A DNA stretch of 54,434 bases from SIG307 sp964609025 (GCA_964609025.1 CAZSQM010000023.1:1-54434); one strand, 5' to 3'; positions 32,259 to 41,679 are shown, counted from the stretch's first letter. The notes: generated from the letters alone by a model not told the origin. Made by a program: numbers and translations.

Positions 32259-33356
32259 ATGCGGCTTGTTTCGATTGAGATGTTAACACCGGATATGAAA
32301 ATTGCACGGGCGGTATATCAACAGGGAGCATTGATTCTTCCGGTAGGACGTAGCAATGTGACGAGATATATTCCTAATTTGAGAAATATGGGAATCGAGT
32401 ATGTGTATGTACAGGACGATAAGAGTGAGGACATCGAAATTCCGGATGCAATTGCGGAACATACCAGAACGAACTGTAAGCAGATTCTGCAGAATACGAT
32501 ACAGCAGTTTGCAAAGACGGACAGGCTGGAGCTGGAGGCGTTGGAACAGTGCGTCGATGAGGTCATTGCCGATATCCTGAAAAATCCGGATGTACAGGTA
32601 AGTTTAAACGATATTGCTTCCAATGACGAATATACGTTTACACACTCCGTCAGTACGATGGTTTATGCGCTGATGATTGCCAGAAAGCTGGATTACAGTA
32701 AGCCGATGTTAGGAGTGCTTGGAATTGGAACGCTGCTCCATGATGTCGGAAAGATGATTATCGATTCCGCTATCATGTATAAGTCGGGAAAATTGACGAA
32801 TCAGGAATACGAGTATGTGAAGATGCATGCTCTGTACGGGTATCAAACATTGCGAAGAATTCCGACGCTGCCGGAACAGGCAAGGCTGATTGCTTATATG
32901 CACCATGAACGCCTGGACGGAAGCGGTTATCCTCAGGGCTTGCGCGGAGAGGAATTGAATGAATTTATAAGGATTACAGCAATCGCAGATGTATATGACG
33001 CGTTGACGACAGACCGGTGTTATCGGAAAAAGTGGCCGGCGAACAAAGCGATGGACTTTTTGATTGAGAAAAGCGAGAAGGAGTTTGATCCGGTTCTGGT
33101 CGGCTTGTTTACACAGCAGCTTGCGGTGTATCCGAACGGTTCGCTGGTACGTCTGTCCAACGGCTATATCGGAATTGTGTGCAGACAAACTAAAAACATG
33201 CCGTTACGGCCGGTAGTACGAATCATACAGGACCCTACGGGGGAGGACATTGTGCCGTATGAGGTCGATTTGATGAAAGAATTATGTGTTACGATTGTGG
33301 AGTCGGAGCTGGAAATCAGCCGGAACCGTCCGGCTGTATCGCCGGACGTGGTCTGA
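32259..33356 (+). CDS. HD-GYP domain c-di-GMP phosphodiesterase
   Basis: 365 residues from ATG 32259 (AAAGGAGGAAT upstream). An N-terminal domain of about 120 residues (RLVSIEMLTPDMKIARAVYQ start) precedes the HD-GYP domain: LLHDVGK (158-164), EYVKMHALYGYQTL, MHHERLDGSGYPQG (about 213-226) and ITAIADVYDALTTDR. Ligands for a bi- or trinuclear metal centre are all present, so it should hydrolyse c-di-GMP. No receiver domain or membrane segment is seen. It may reset the signal sensed by the riboswitch at 28027 on the same chromosome segment (inference). Confidence 0.93.
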   Translation: MRLVSIEMLTPDMKIARAVYQQGALILPVGRSNVTRYIPNLRNMGIEYVYVQDDKSEDIEIPDAIAEHTRTNCKQILQNTIQQFAKTDRLELEALEQCVDEVIADILKNPDVQVSLNDIASNDEYTFTHSVSTMVYALMIARKLDYSKPMLGVLGIGTLLHDVGKMIIDSAIMYKSGKLTNQEYEYVKMHALYGYQTLRRIPTLPEQARLIAYMHHERLDGSGYPQGLRGEELNEFIRITAIADVYDALTTDRCYRKKWPANKAMDFLIEKSEKEFDPVLVGLFTQQLAVYPNGSLVRLSNGYIGIVCRQTKNMPLRPVVRIIQDPTGEDIVPYEVDLMKELCVTIVESELEISRNRPAVSPDVV

Positions 33357-33368
33357 TGAAAAACGCTC

Positions 33369-35585
33369 CTAAGGAAATACGGATTCTACCGGCGTTTCCT
33401 TAGAAAGAATATGGAAAATGCAGGTTTTGGAAACGCCGCTTTCCGCGGTTACGGTTACTTCGACCGTACCCGGCGCGAGCGCGGTCAATGTGCCGGAAGC
33501 GTCCGCATGCAGCAGGGTTTCATCGCTTACGGCGAAGGTAAGGCGGTCTGTTGCGGCAAGGGGAAGGGCCAGCACCGCCAAATGATAATTGTCACCTACC
33601 GAGAGGGTCCGCTCAGCAGTACTTAAAAACAGCTGCCGAGCCGGAACCTTTTGTACGTTCAGGGAATATACCGTCTTGTTGCCCCGGTAATCCGCCGCAT
33701 AAATAGTGTAGACGCCCTCATGCTGTACCGTAAAGGTATATGAGGTGTGAGGACTCAGTTCATGACCGGCGGAAAGGAAAGCGCTCGCGGTATGCTCGCC
33801 CTGGAGGTAGCGGACGCGTTTCAGCCCGCTTTCGGTATCCTCCGTGTGAACGGTTACGGTAAAAGTGCCGTTCTCGTTCAACACATAAGAGGCAGACAAG
33901 GCAGGTGCCGTAGTATCATCGTTTACCGTGTAAACCAGAGAGGTTTCGTTTCCTGCATAATCGCTGATATAAAAGGTATAGGTGCCGGCCTTTCTCAAAT
34001 GCAGAACCGGTTCGGTAAGAGTCAGTCCTGTTGTGCCGCGGCAGAAGTAGGAGGTATCGTGCGTTCCCAGAGCATAAGAAATCAGCCGGATGCCGCTTCC
34101 GCCGAGGTCCTCCGGATTTAAATGTACGGAGAGAGTACCCTCATCATGGGAGGTGACCGGACGTAACGTCGGCGCAATGCGGTCCGCAACGAGAAAATCC
34201 GCTGCACCTAAGGCTTTTGCGGCGTCTGGAATGCCGGGATAGCGTACAAAGCCAATCAAGGAATCAAGAGGCTTTAACGTCTGTATCAGAAGCTCTTTTA
34301 CATTCTGCGGATACAGGGAATCACTGCACGCGTACAGGAGTGCGGCCGTACCGGACACAATCGGAGCCGCCATGGAACTTCCGGAAAGGTAATGGTACTC
34401 GCCGCCGACCGTGGTACTGTAAATGTCCTGTCCCGGAGCGGCAAAGTCTACCGTGGAAACTCCGTAATTGGAATCGGAGGCAAGCTCCCCGTATTGGGTG
34501 ATAAAAGCCACGGAAATCATATTGTCCAGCGTATAGGAGGCCGGATAGAGCGGAGTGGCGTTATTGTTACTGCCGCTGTTTCCGGCGGCAACCACAAAGA
34601 GCATATGGGATTCCCGCATTACGGTTTCCAATGCTTCGCTGTATACGGAAGTACCCCAGCTCATATTGCAGATGTCGGCACCTGCCGCCTCGGCGTATTT
34701 GATTGCCTTGATTGCGTCGGCAACGGAGCCGGAGGACTTGGCACCGCCGTGAATCTTCAACGGAAGAATGCGGATATCAATCCCTGCGGCAACACCGAAA
34801 ACGCCTGCGGAAGAAGCAATAATGCCGGCGCAGTGCGTTCCGTGGTTATCGTTATCCTCGGGAAGCGCGCTGACCTGCCCGAGGTCTGAAACATAGTAAT
34901 GGCAGACCGTATTGTCATTGTGGTAAAAATCCCAGCCGTAAATATCGTCAATATAGCCGTTGCCGTCGTCGTCGATTCCGTTGAGCGGAATCTCGTTTTC
35001 GTTTCTCCAAATATGCTCCGAGAGCGCCGGGTGCGTAATATCCACACCGGTATCGATGACAGCTACGGTGACGGTGCGGTCAGGCGCAAGCCGGTTAAGC
35101 TCTTCGTAAGCCTCCGGCAGATTAATGTCGGCGTCGGCAAGCGAGGTACGGGCAATCGGAAGTCCGTTGATGTAATAGGTGTAATTTCCGGTATTATGTA
35201 AGGACCATTGGGTATCAAAGTAATCCATTGTTTCAAAACCGCATAAGGCCGTAGAATGGTTCTGCTCCGCAACACGGACGGACGCGTCGGCATTCAGCCG
35301 GGCAAGCTGCGCGGCGATGCTTTCCGGGGAATTGCTCCGGCAGACGGTTACATTATCGAAATGATCCGTCGGCGTAAGTCCGGGACAGAGCGCGGACAGG
35401 CGGCGGGCAGCCTCCTCGGGAGAAACACTGTCCTCCCACAAGATTACCAGCTCGGTAGTTTGGACGGAAACAAAAAGATTGCCTTTTAGCGTAACCCCAA
35501 GGAAAAACAGGAACGGCAAAAAGAAAAGCAATCTTTTCGAATACTTTGTTTTTATGGAAAAATGCTGTTTCAAAGAACTGCACAT
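33369..35585 (-). CDS. Secreted subtilisin-like (S8) serine protease with Big2 domain
   Basis: 738 residues from ATG 35585; an earlier in-frame ATG (35627) has no ribosome binding site. N-terminal export signal (RLLFFLPFLFFLGVTLKG), inhibitor-like propeptide (about 45-120), S8 catalytic domain with Asp in VAVIDTGVDITHP, His in NDNHGTHCAGIIA, oxyanion Asn in VVAAGNSGS and Ser in LSGSSMAAPIVSGTAALL; then immunoglobulin-like modules (two YAGNET/YRGNKT-type) and a C-terminal Big2-like segment. No anchor motif seen. Probably released or wall-associated, degrading proteins outside the cell. Convergent with the HD-GYP gene, only 12 bp apart. Confidence 0.92.
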   Translation of the reverse strand: MCSSLKQHFSIKTKYSKRLLFFLPFLFFLGVTLKGNLFVSVQTTELVILWEDSVSPEEAARRLSALCPGLTPTDHFDNVTVCRSNSPESIAAQLARLNADASVRVAEQNHSTALCGFETMDYFDTQWSLHNTGNYTYYINGLPIARTSLADADINLPEAYEELNRLAPDRTVTVAVIDTGVDITHPALSEHIWRNENEIPLNGIDDDGNGYIDDIYGWDFYHNDNTVCHYYVSDLGQVSALPEDNDNHGTHCAGIIASSAGVFGVAAGIDIRILPLKIHGGAKSSGSVADAIKAIKYAEAAGADICNMSWGTSVYSEALETVMRESHMLFVVAAGNSGSNNNATPLYPASYTLDNMISVAFITQYGELASDSNYGVSTVDFAAPGQDIYSTTVGGEYHYLSGSSMAAPIVSGTAALLYACSDSLYPQNVKELLIQTLKPLDSLIGFVRYPGIPDAAKALGAADFLVADRIAPTLRPVTSHDEGTLSVHLNPEDLGGSGIRLISYALGTHDTSYFCRGTTGLTLTEPVLHLRKAGTYTFYISDYAGNETSLVYTVNDDTTAPALSASYVLNENGTFTVTVHTEDTESGLKRVRYLQGEHTASAFLSAGHELSPHTSYTFTVQHEGVYTIYAADYRGNKTVYSLNVQKVPARQLFLSTAERTLSVGDNYHLAVLALPLAATDRLTFAVSDETLLHADASGTLTALAPGTVEVTVTAESGVSKTCIFHILSKETPVESVFP

Positions 35586-35683
35586 GATTTGCCTCTTTCT
35601 AAAACATTTTACTAAGGTACGAATCATAGACTAGACCCAGAACGTGGCAGTTGTGTGGCAAAATCATTACGTATTTATTATGA

Positions 35684-36967
35684 TTAACAGTAGTTGTTAA
35701 ACAGCATACCGCTGTAAATGGAGGTGGTATACGGGCTGGTTCGCTGCAGGATGGGAGAAGTTGGGTCCGGGTAGGCAACCAGCTTTTTATCCACATACTT
35801 CATCGGATTCAGAACGATGGATTCCAGACGGGAGTCCAGCGCCTTCAGAAAGGAGGCGTCCTGCCGGAAAACGGTTTCCGTATTGCCGGAAACTGCCGCA
35901 GCCTTGGTCTTTTCGGCATCCAGGGTAAGATAACCCTCCTCGTCCGAGAAAATACCGACGGAGGTGAGCGCGGAATAATGAGAGGCGACCAAATGGGTCA
36001 GACCGCGCAGTAAAAGCGCCGAGCTTTTATTCTCCTGCATTGCGCTCTTGCCTGCCTGTACCAAACGGTTGTAGCTGTCGGTAAATTCGGAAAGAACCTC
36101 GTAAACAGCAGTCTGGTCGGCAACCGGACGGATGGTTACAGGCTCTTTTGTAACGGAGTGGAACGTAAGACGCAGCATATCCGAAAAGACGGCGGTATTC
36201 TCCGGTGATTCGTAAGAAACGCCGTTCACGGTATAGCGGGCATTCTTCGCAGGGGAAGCAATCTGGTTCAGCCCGAAAACCTCTACCAGACCCTTTTCCG
36301 CACCGTCAGGTATCCGGGTATCTTCCAGGGAGAAGGAACTTCTGCCGGATGTCCCGGTCTGTTTGGCGGAAAGATCCATACGGCTTACCCCCAGTTCACG
36401 GTTAAAGGAAACCTGCGCTTCCAGGGCGATGCCGGTCTTGTTAATGAAATCCGCAAGCTTGGTCTGTAACTCGAATGCAGGGGCGTTTTCCGCTACGTTA
36501 AAACGGAAGGAATACTGCTCGGAACCGAGGGCTACGGTAAAACTATAACTTCCCCCCGGCAGCGGTGCTTCCTCCGAAGGAAGACAAAGCCCGATATTGG
36601 ACTGACCGGCGGCGAGGTCCGAAACCTCCACTTCAAAAGCGGTATCTTTCTCAAACTCGGATAAATCCATCCGATGCAGCAAAGAGGCACTGACGCTTCC
36701 GGCGTCGGAGGAAACGACTCCGGCGGTGTGCAATAAAGGAGTATCCTGTAATTTATGCGTCGTATCTTTTAACAGAAGGGCGCTTTCTTTAATGGAAAGG
36801 GCGCATGCCTGCTTACTTTCGGAAAGGTCGATTTTATATAAGGGTTCGGAGGCCGATAATTTAACGATATTCTTGTAAATATCGCGCAGCTCACGCCGCT
36901 TGTGCGCAGAATAATGCGGAGTGCGGGAAACGTAATCCTGCACATAGTAGTTGTACACATTCAACAT
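35684..36967 (-). CDS. FliD-like (flagellar cap) protein without flagellar neighbours
   Basis: 427 residues from ATG 36967 (AAGGAGGC upstream); the in-frame TTG two codons earlier is rejected. The middle and end resemble the flagellar hook-associated protein 2: NARYTVNGVSYESPENTAVF, then DMLRLTFHSV, EPVTIRPVADQTAVYEVL and EFTDSYNRLVQ, the typical FliD D2/D3 joint. It lacks the usual N-terminal coiled coil of FliD and ends with a Tyr/Cys tail. No fli or flg genes are in the window. Could be a domesticated or surface-filament cap protein. A promoter is present upstream. Confidence 0.65.
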   Translation of the reverse strand: MLNVYNYYVQDYVSRTPHYSAHKRRELRDIYKNIVKLSASEPLYKIDLSESKQACALSIKESALLLKDTTHKLQDTPLLHTAGVVSSDAGSVSASLLHRMDLSEFEKDTAFEVEVSDLAAGQSNIGLCLPSEEAPLPGGSYSFTVALGSEQYSFRFNVAENAPAFELQTKLADFINKTGIALEAQVSFNRELGVSRMDLSAKQTGTSGRSSFSLEDTRIPDGAEKGLVEVFGLNQIASPAKNARYTVNGVSYESPENTAVFSDMLRLTFHSVTKEPVTIRPVADQTAVYEVLSEFTDSYNRLVQAGKSAMQENKSSALLLRGLTHLVASHYSALTSVGIFSDEEGYLTLDAEKTKAAAVSGNTETVFRQDASFLKALDSRLESIVLNPMKYVDKKLVAYPDPTSPILQRTSPYTTSIYSGMLFNNYC

Positions 36968-37085
36968 AAGCAAGCCTCCTTTCTCACTTATCGTTTGCGG
37001 TATTGAAATGATAGAGCACCAAGGCGTCCTGCCGTCCGGTGCAGAGGGTTGAAACAGGTCAAAAATGACAAAAACCTCCGTATAT

Positions 37086-37115
37086 AGTATACACCTAACG
37101 GCAATATTTTGTAAA
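37086..37115 (-). promoter_or_regulatory. Promoter of the FliD-like gene
   Basis: Minus strand TTTACA (37115-37110), 18-bp spacer, TATACT (37091-37086). Confidence 0.6.
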
Positions 37116-37143
37116 GTATTTTATGGTATTTTGCGGCTAAGGC

Positions 37144-37172
37144 TTGAAAAAAATGGGAAGAATTGATATGAT
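37144..37172 (+). promoter_or_regulatory. Promoter of asnB
   Basis: TTGAAA (37144-37149), 17-bp spacer, TATGAT (37167-37172), 38 bp before asnB. Confidence 0.65.
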
Positions 37173-37210
37173 GAATAAGTGCTAGAAAGACAAACAAAGG
37201 GGGCGATACG

Positions 37211-39052
37211 ATGTGTGGTATAGCCGGATATGTAGATTATAAAAGAGCAGAGGCGCATCGGGAAGAGTTGCGGAAGATGACGGAAGTGATTATTCACCGC
37301 GGACCGGATTCCGTCGGTTATTATGAGGATGATGCCGTCGGACTCGGCTTCCGAAGGCTGAGCATTATCGGCATCACAAACGGACAGCAGCCGATTTTGA
37401 ACGAAACCGGCAGTATGGTGCTGACGTTTAACGGCGAGATATATAACTATGCGGGAATCCGCGAAGAACTGCGGGAGAAAGGTCATGTGTTTACGACGGA
37501 CAGCGATTCCGAGGTTATTTTACACGGCTTTGAGGAGTACGGACAGGAGATTCTGGCGCGGCTGCGCGGAATGTACTGCTTTGTCCTCTGGGATATAAAG
37601 AAGAAAAGTTTGTTTGCGGCGAGGGACGGGTTCGGCATTAAGCCGTTCTATTATACGCAGCCGTCGGAAGAAGAATTGGTATTCGGTTCGGAAATTAAGT
37701 CGATTTTGCAGCATTCGTCGGTAAAGAAAGAGCTGAACGAAGAAGCGATTTACAGCTATCTTTCGTTCCAGTTCTCCGCCCGGAGCGAGAGCTTCTTCCG
37801 GGGGATTTATGAACTGCCGCCGGGACATTTTCTCACATATTCGAGAGAGGAAGGCGCATGTGTAAAGGAATACTGGGACCCGAAATTTGCGGCAAATAAC
37901 GAGCTTACGTTAGAGGAAGCGGTAAAGCAGATCGAAGAGGTGTTTGAAGATTCGGTGAAGGTGCATCTGACCGCGGATACGGAGGTCGGAAGCTTCCTGT
38001 CCGGCGGCATCGATTCGAGCTATGTGGTGAGCACGGCAAAATGCCCGAAGACCTTTACGGTCGGCTTTTCGGACGGCGGTTACAGTGAAATTGCCTATGC
38101 GAAAGAGCTGGCGGGTATTCTTGGAATAGAAAATTACAGTAAGGTCATTACGCCGGAGGAATATTGGGACGCGATTCCGAAGGTGCAGTACCATATGGAC
38201 GAGCCGGTAGCGGACCCGTCCGCGGTGGCGTTATATTTTGTGAGCCAGCTGGCGAGCAATTATGTCAAGGTCGTTTGTTCCGGAGAAGGAGCGGACGAGC
38301 TGTTCGGCGGCTACAACGTGTACCAGACCGTAATTGCGTCGCAGGCGGTTGCATGGATTCCGAAGCCGCTGCGCCGTGCGATAGCAGAGGTGCTCAAGCG
38401 CCTTCCGGTGCATTTTAAGGGAAAGGAGTATCTGATTCGTTCCGGTACGCCGCTTTCGGAGCGTTATATCGGCAATGCGTATATTTTCCGCGAAAAGGAG
38501 ATTGACCGCCTGCTTGTGAACCCGGCAGGCCGTAAGAAGACGAGCGAACTGACTGCACCGTATTATGAGCGGGCAAAGGAGTTGGACGATGTACAGAAAA
38601 TGCAGTACATCGATATGAAGTTCTGGCTGCGTGGAGATATTTTACGAAAAGCGGACCGCATGAGTATGGCGCATTCCCTGGAGCTGCGTGTACCGTTCCT
38701 CGATTATGAGGTGATGAAGGTGGCGGGAACGCTTCCGCTTTCCTTAAAGGTGGACAAGAATACCACGAAGAAAGCGCTTCGCCTGGCGGCACAAAAGAAT
38801 ACGCCGAAGGCTTCCACGGAACGAAAGAAGCTGGGCTTCCCGGTGCCGATTCGTGTGTGGCTGCGTGAGGAGAAGTATTACAACCGCGTAAAAGAAGTAT
38901 TGCTTCGCCCGTATATGAAGCAGTATTTCAAAGAAGACCAGATGCTTGCGCTGCTTGACGCACATTATGGCGGCAAGAAGGATTATTCCAGAAAAATCTG
39001 GTGCCTGTACTGCTTCGGTATCTGGTATGCGGAGTTTTTCGGTGAAAGCTAA
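37211..39052 (+). CDS. asnB: Asparagine synthase, glutamine-hydrolysing
   Basis: 613 residues, usual length for AsnB. Class II glutamine amidotransferase domain begins with the catalytic Cys2 (MCGIAGYVDYKR after Met removal) and contains IIHRGPDSVGYY and FNGEIYN; the C-terminal synthetase domain has the PPi loop GSFLSGGIDSSYVVS, SGEGADELFGGY and LRGDILRKADRMSMAHSLE. It makes asparagine from aspartate, ATP and glutamine in the cytoplasm; AsnB relatives can also amidate peptidoglycan precursors. RBS AAAGGGGGC. Monocistronic with its own promoter. Confidence 0.96.
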   Translation: MCGIAGYVDYKRAEAHREELRKMTEVIIHRGPDSVGYYEDDAVGLGFRRLSIIGITNGQQPILNETGSMVLTFNGEIYNYAGIREELREKGHVFTTDSDSEVILHGFEEYGQEILARLRGMYCFVLWDIKKKSLFAARDGFGIKPFYYTQPSEEELVFGSEIKSILQHSSVKKELNEEAIYSYLSFQFSARSESFFRGIYELPPGHFLTYSREEGACVKEYWDPKFAANNELTLEEAVKQIEEVFEDSVKVHLTADTEVGSFLSGGIDSSYVVSTAKCPKTFTVGFSDGGYSEIAYAKELAGILGIENYSKVITPEEYWDAIPKVQYHMDEPVADPSAVALYFVSQLASNYVKVVCSGEGADELFGGYNVYQTVIASQAVAWIPKPLRRAIAEVLKRLPVHFKGKEYLIRSGTPLSERYIGNAYIFREKEIDRLLVNPAGRKKTSELTAPYYERAKELDDVQKMQYIDMKFWLRGDILRKADRMSMAHSLELRVPFLDYEVMKVAGTLPLSLKVDKNTTKKALRLAAQKNTPKASTERKKLGFPVPIRVWLREEKYYNRVKEVLLRPYMKQYFKEDQMLALLDAHYGGKKDYSRKIWCLYCFGIWYAEFFGES

Positions 39053-39163
39053 GCGGTGTCTTTCACACCTTTTTTTGCCGGACCGGCAGGTATGGCAGGG
39101 CCTTTGAGGAAAAAGGTATATTGTTGATAACGGAAAGCATAGAATAGTAGAAAAGCAAAGGAG

Positions 39164-39206
39164 CGATACCTGTCCGGAGGTCAGACCGGATGAGGTATCG
39201 TTTTTT
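39164..39206 (+). terminator. Terminator between asnB and the NlpC/P60 gene
   Basis: CGATACC (39164-39170) / GGTATCG (39194-39200) with TCCGG/CCGGA inside, then six T. It lies nine bases before the next ATG, so it separates transcripts or attenuates the downstream gene. A weaker GGTGT/ACACC hairpin with T-run sits just after the asnB stop. Confidence 0.8.
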
Positions 39207-39214
39207 GTGGTGAG

Positions 39215-40144
39215 ATGCAGTACGGGATTGCAGTAAAAAATGTATCGGTGCGGACAGAGCCGACGATGGAACCGCTTCGGAAGCACAAGGAGGATGTCTG
39301 GGACAGACGGCAGGAAAGCAGGCTGAATCTCGGGGAGGCGGTGCAGATAAAGCATCTGGGTGAGCACTGGCTGTATGTGATCTCGGATACGACGTCGGGA
39401 TATGCTTTATCCGAGGGCTTTACGGTCTGTACGAGGGCGCAATATGAGAAATACAGGACGCTTCCCCAAAAAGAGCACAGGGTTGTTTTGAAGGCCGGCA
39501 GAAATGAGGGCGGACAATACCTCCGGGTGGGGACGATTCTGCCGCCGGAGGAAGCGATGTTTGAAACGGAAGTATGCGAAAAAGACCGAAAGTATCGCAG
39601 AGGGGAGGCACAGGGAGCGACTGTCGGCTGGCAGACGCCTCCGGTAATTATCCGCGGAAAGCTGCCGCTTTCGGAACGCCAGCTTTTCCTGCAAATGAAC
39701 CGGATGCTTGGAATTCCGTACAGCTGGGGCGACGAACGCGCGGACGGGATGGACTGTTCGTCTACCGTGCGTGCTTTCTACGCTTGTTTCGGAGTTTTTC
39801 TGCCGCGCAACTCCGGAGAACAAAAAGACTACGGGGAACGGCTTGCGGCAGAGGGGAAAGCGATATTTTTCCGGACGGAGCGGATGAGCGCCGGACAAAA
39901 GAAAGAACTTCTTGCTTCCTTAGGCGTCGGCGCCATCCTGCATATGCCGGGGCATGTGATGCTGTATGCCGGGGAGGAAAACGGCGAGCCGCGGATTTTC
40001 CATAATTGTGATACTTATACCGAGGATGGCACGGAGCATATTGTCCGCCGGTGTGTGATCACCGGTTTTTTACCGAAGCTGGACGGAACGTATCTCGACT
40101 ATCTGACGGCGGTGTGGCGGCCGGGAAGCTGCGGGTCTTTCTAA
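39215..40144 (+). CDS. NlpC/P60 peptidase with SH3-like domains, no signal peptide
   Basis: 309 residues. Two SH3-like segments (AVKNVSVRTEPTMEPLRKHK; HWLYVISDTTSGYALSEGF) precede an NlpC/P60 (C40) domain with nucleophile in ADGMDCSSTVRAFYACFG, His in MPGHVMLYAG and a third residue in IFHNCDTY. The fold resembles gamma-D-glutamyl-L-diamino acid endopeptidases (YkfC class) that process muropeptides. No export signal: a cytoplasmic peptide-recycling role is more likely than wall lysis. Start ATG 39215 has GGTGAG just upstream and sits right after a terminator hairpin. Confidence 0.87.
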   Translation: MQYGIAVKNVSVRTEPTMEPLRKHKEDVWDRRQESRLNLGEAVQIKHLGEHWLYVISDTTSGYALSEGFTVCTRAQYEKYRTLPQKEHRVVLKAGRNEGGQYLRVGTILPPEEAMFETEVCEKDRKYRRGEAQGATVGWQTPPVIIRGKLPLSERQLFLQMNRMLGIPYSWGDERADGMDCSSTVRAFYACFGVFLPRNSGEQKDYGERLAAEGKAIFFRTERMSAGQKKELLASLGVGAILHMPGHVMLYAGEENGEPRIFHNCDTYTEDGTEHIVRRCVITGFLPKLDGTYLDYLTAVWRPGSCGSF

Positions 40145-40145
40145 G

Positions 40146-40274
40146 GGACTGTCGCAGTAAGCACGCCCCCATTCTTGCAAGCCGTGGCTTGCCTGTAACC
40201 GCGACGTGAAAGCGGGCATTCTCATTCGCTTGCAAGAATGCGCCACGCCCGGGCCATCGCGTGCTTACTGCGGG
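40146..40274. repeat. Palindromic intergenic element C
   Basis: About 130 bp. GCAGTAAGCACG (40154-40165) pairs with CGTGCTTACTGC (40260-40271), and CATTCTTGCAAG (40170-40181) pairs with CTTGCAAGAATG (40229-40240); the apex contains a GCGG-rich loop region. Starts directly after the NlpC/P60 stop. Its left end matches 17338-17381. Confidence 0.75.
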
Positions 40275-40379
40275 TAAAAGAAAGCAGCCGTAGACAAATT
40301 CTTCCATGTGTGCTATCATTGATACAGTTCCTGACATTAAGTATTTTGTGCTGCGTGAAAGGTTTTTGGAGGTGTTGCG

Positions 40380-40637
40380 ATGGAAACTCGTGTTGCGGTT
40401 ATGAGCATCATTGTAGAAAACAGTGATACGGTGGAGAGGCTGAATTTAATTTTACATGAATACGGCGAATACATTATAGGCAGAATGGGGATTCCGTATC
40501 GGGAAAGGAAAATCAATATTATCAGTATTGCGCTGGACGCGCCGCAGGATACGATTTCCGCACTGGCGGGGAAGATAGGAAAGCTTCGGGGAATCAGTGT
40601 GAAAACCGCGTTTTCGAGTGTGACAAACCATGAATAG
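40380..40637 (+). CDS. TM1266-family iron-only hydrogenase system regulator
   Basis: 85 residues; ACT-like/NikR C-terminal-like small protein: RVAVMSIIVENSDTVERLN, EYIIGRMGIPYRERKINIIS and KLRGISVKTAFS. This family (TM1266 type) is almost always linked to hydE/F/G and presumed regulatory (family knowledge). GGAGGT eight bases upstream. It overlaps hydE by eight bases (ATGAATAG), so translation is coupled. Confidence 0.92.
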   Translation: METRVAVMSIIVENSDTVERLNLILHEYGEYIIGRMGIPYRERKINIISIALDAPQDTISALAGKIGKLRGISVKTAFSSVTNHE

Positions 40638-41679
40638 GGTATATGAGTTAATCGAAAAGCTTGCCGCGCAGCACGGACTTTCACTTTCGGAATATGAGTT
40701 TCTGATTGAGAACCGTACGCCGGAGGCGGCGAAAATGCTTGCGGAATATGCGGTAAAGGCAAGAAAAGAGGTTTATGGAACAACGGTCTTTGTTCGGGGA
40801 CTGATTGAAATCAGCAATCTCTGTAAAAATGACTGCCTGTATTGCGGAATCCGCAAAAGTAACAGAAACTGCGAGCGTTACCGCCTGACGCCGGAGCAGA
40901 TTATGGAGTGCTGCGAAGAGGGATATGAGCTGGGCTTTCGCACCTTTGTCCTGCAGGGAGGCGAGGACGGATATTTTTCCGACGGGCTGCTCTGCGATTT
41001 GCTTGAGGCGATAAAGAAAAAATACAGGGACTGTGCCGTTACGCTCTCCCTCGGAGAGCGAAGCTGCGAAAGCTATCAAAGGCTTTATGACGCCGGTGCG
41101 GACCGGTATCTGCTTCGGCACGAAACCGCCGACAAAGAGCATTACGAAAAGCTGCACCCGGAGGGAATGTCCTTTGAACACCGGATGCGCTGTTTAGAGA
41201 ATTTGAAGAAAATCGGGTATCAGACCGGCTGCGGCTTTATGGTTGGCTCGCCGTTCCAGACAACGGCACATCTTGCGAAGGATTTGCGGTTTATCGAGGA
41301 ATTTTCGCCGGATATGTGCGGAGTGGGCCCCTTTATTCCGCATACGGATACGCCGTTTCGGGAGAAACGGGCGGGAACTTTGGAACTGACCTGTTATCTG
41401 TTATCCGTCATAAGACTAATCAAACCGAATGTGCTGCTTCCGGCAACGACGGCACTCGGTACAATCGACCCGTTTGGACGGGAAAAAGGAATTCTTGCGG
41501 GGGCAAATGTTGTTATGCCCAATTTGTCGCCTGCCTCTGTCCGGAAGAACTATATGCTTTATGACAATAAAGTATCTGACGGTGCGGAATCGGCGCAAAG
41601 CAAGGAGGTTCTTGCAAAACGTATATCCAGGGTCGGCTATGAAATCGTAACCGGCCGCGGCGATATAAAAAACATCTAA
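40630..41679 (+). CDS. hydE: [FeFe]-hydrogenase maturase HydE (radical SAM)
   Basis: 349 residues. Radical SAM motif CKNDCLYC (C-x3-C-x2-C) in LIEISNLCKNDCLYCGIRKS, LQGGEDGYFSD, LRHETADKEHYEKLHP and a GCGFMVGSPFQT loop, all HydE-like. HydE acts on the HydG-derived iron-cysteine-carbonyl-cyanide product to build the [2Fe] subcluster of the H-cluster. Length is normal. It serves the hydrogenase encoded at 827-6053. Confidence 0.96.
   Translation: MNRVYELIEKLAAQHGLSLSEYEFLIENRTPEAAKMLAEYAVKARKEVYGTTVFVRGLIEISNLCKNDCLYCGIRKSNRNCERYRLTPEQIMECCEEGYELGFRTFVLQGGEDGYFSDGLLCDLLEAIKKKYRDCAVTLSLGERSCESYQRLYDAGADRYLLRHETADKEHYEKLHPEGMSFEHRMRCLENLKKIGYQTGCGFMVGSPFQTTAHLAKDLRFIEEFSPDMCGVGPFIPHTDTPFREKRAGTLELTCYLLSVIRLIKPNVLLPATTALGTIDPFGREKGILAGANVVMPNLSPASVRKNYMLYDNKVSDGAESAQSKEVLAKRISRVGYEIVTGRGDIKNI

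Noticed and set aside
32039..32260. Minus-strand 73-codon frame before the HD-GYP gene
   Set aside because: It overlaps a good promoter and leader on the other strand and has no ribosome binding site; noted only as a possible remnant.
34392..34889. 165-codon plus-strand frame opposite the S8 protease
   Set aside because: Pure shadow of the protease reading frame; the catalytic triad on the minus strand is unambiguous.
40276..40379. Rex site upstream of the maturase operon
   Set aside because: TTGATACAG and similar words do not form the TTGTTAAnnnnTTAACAA symmetry.
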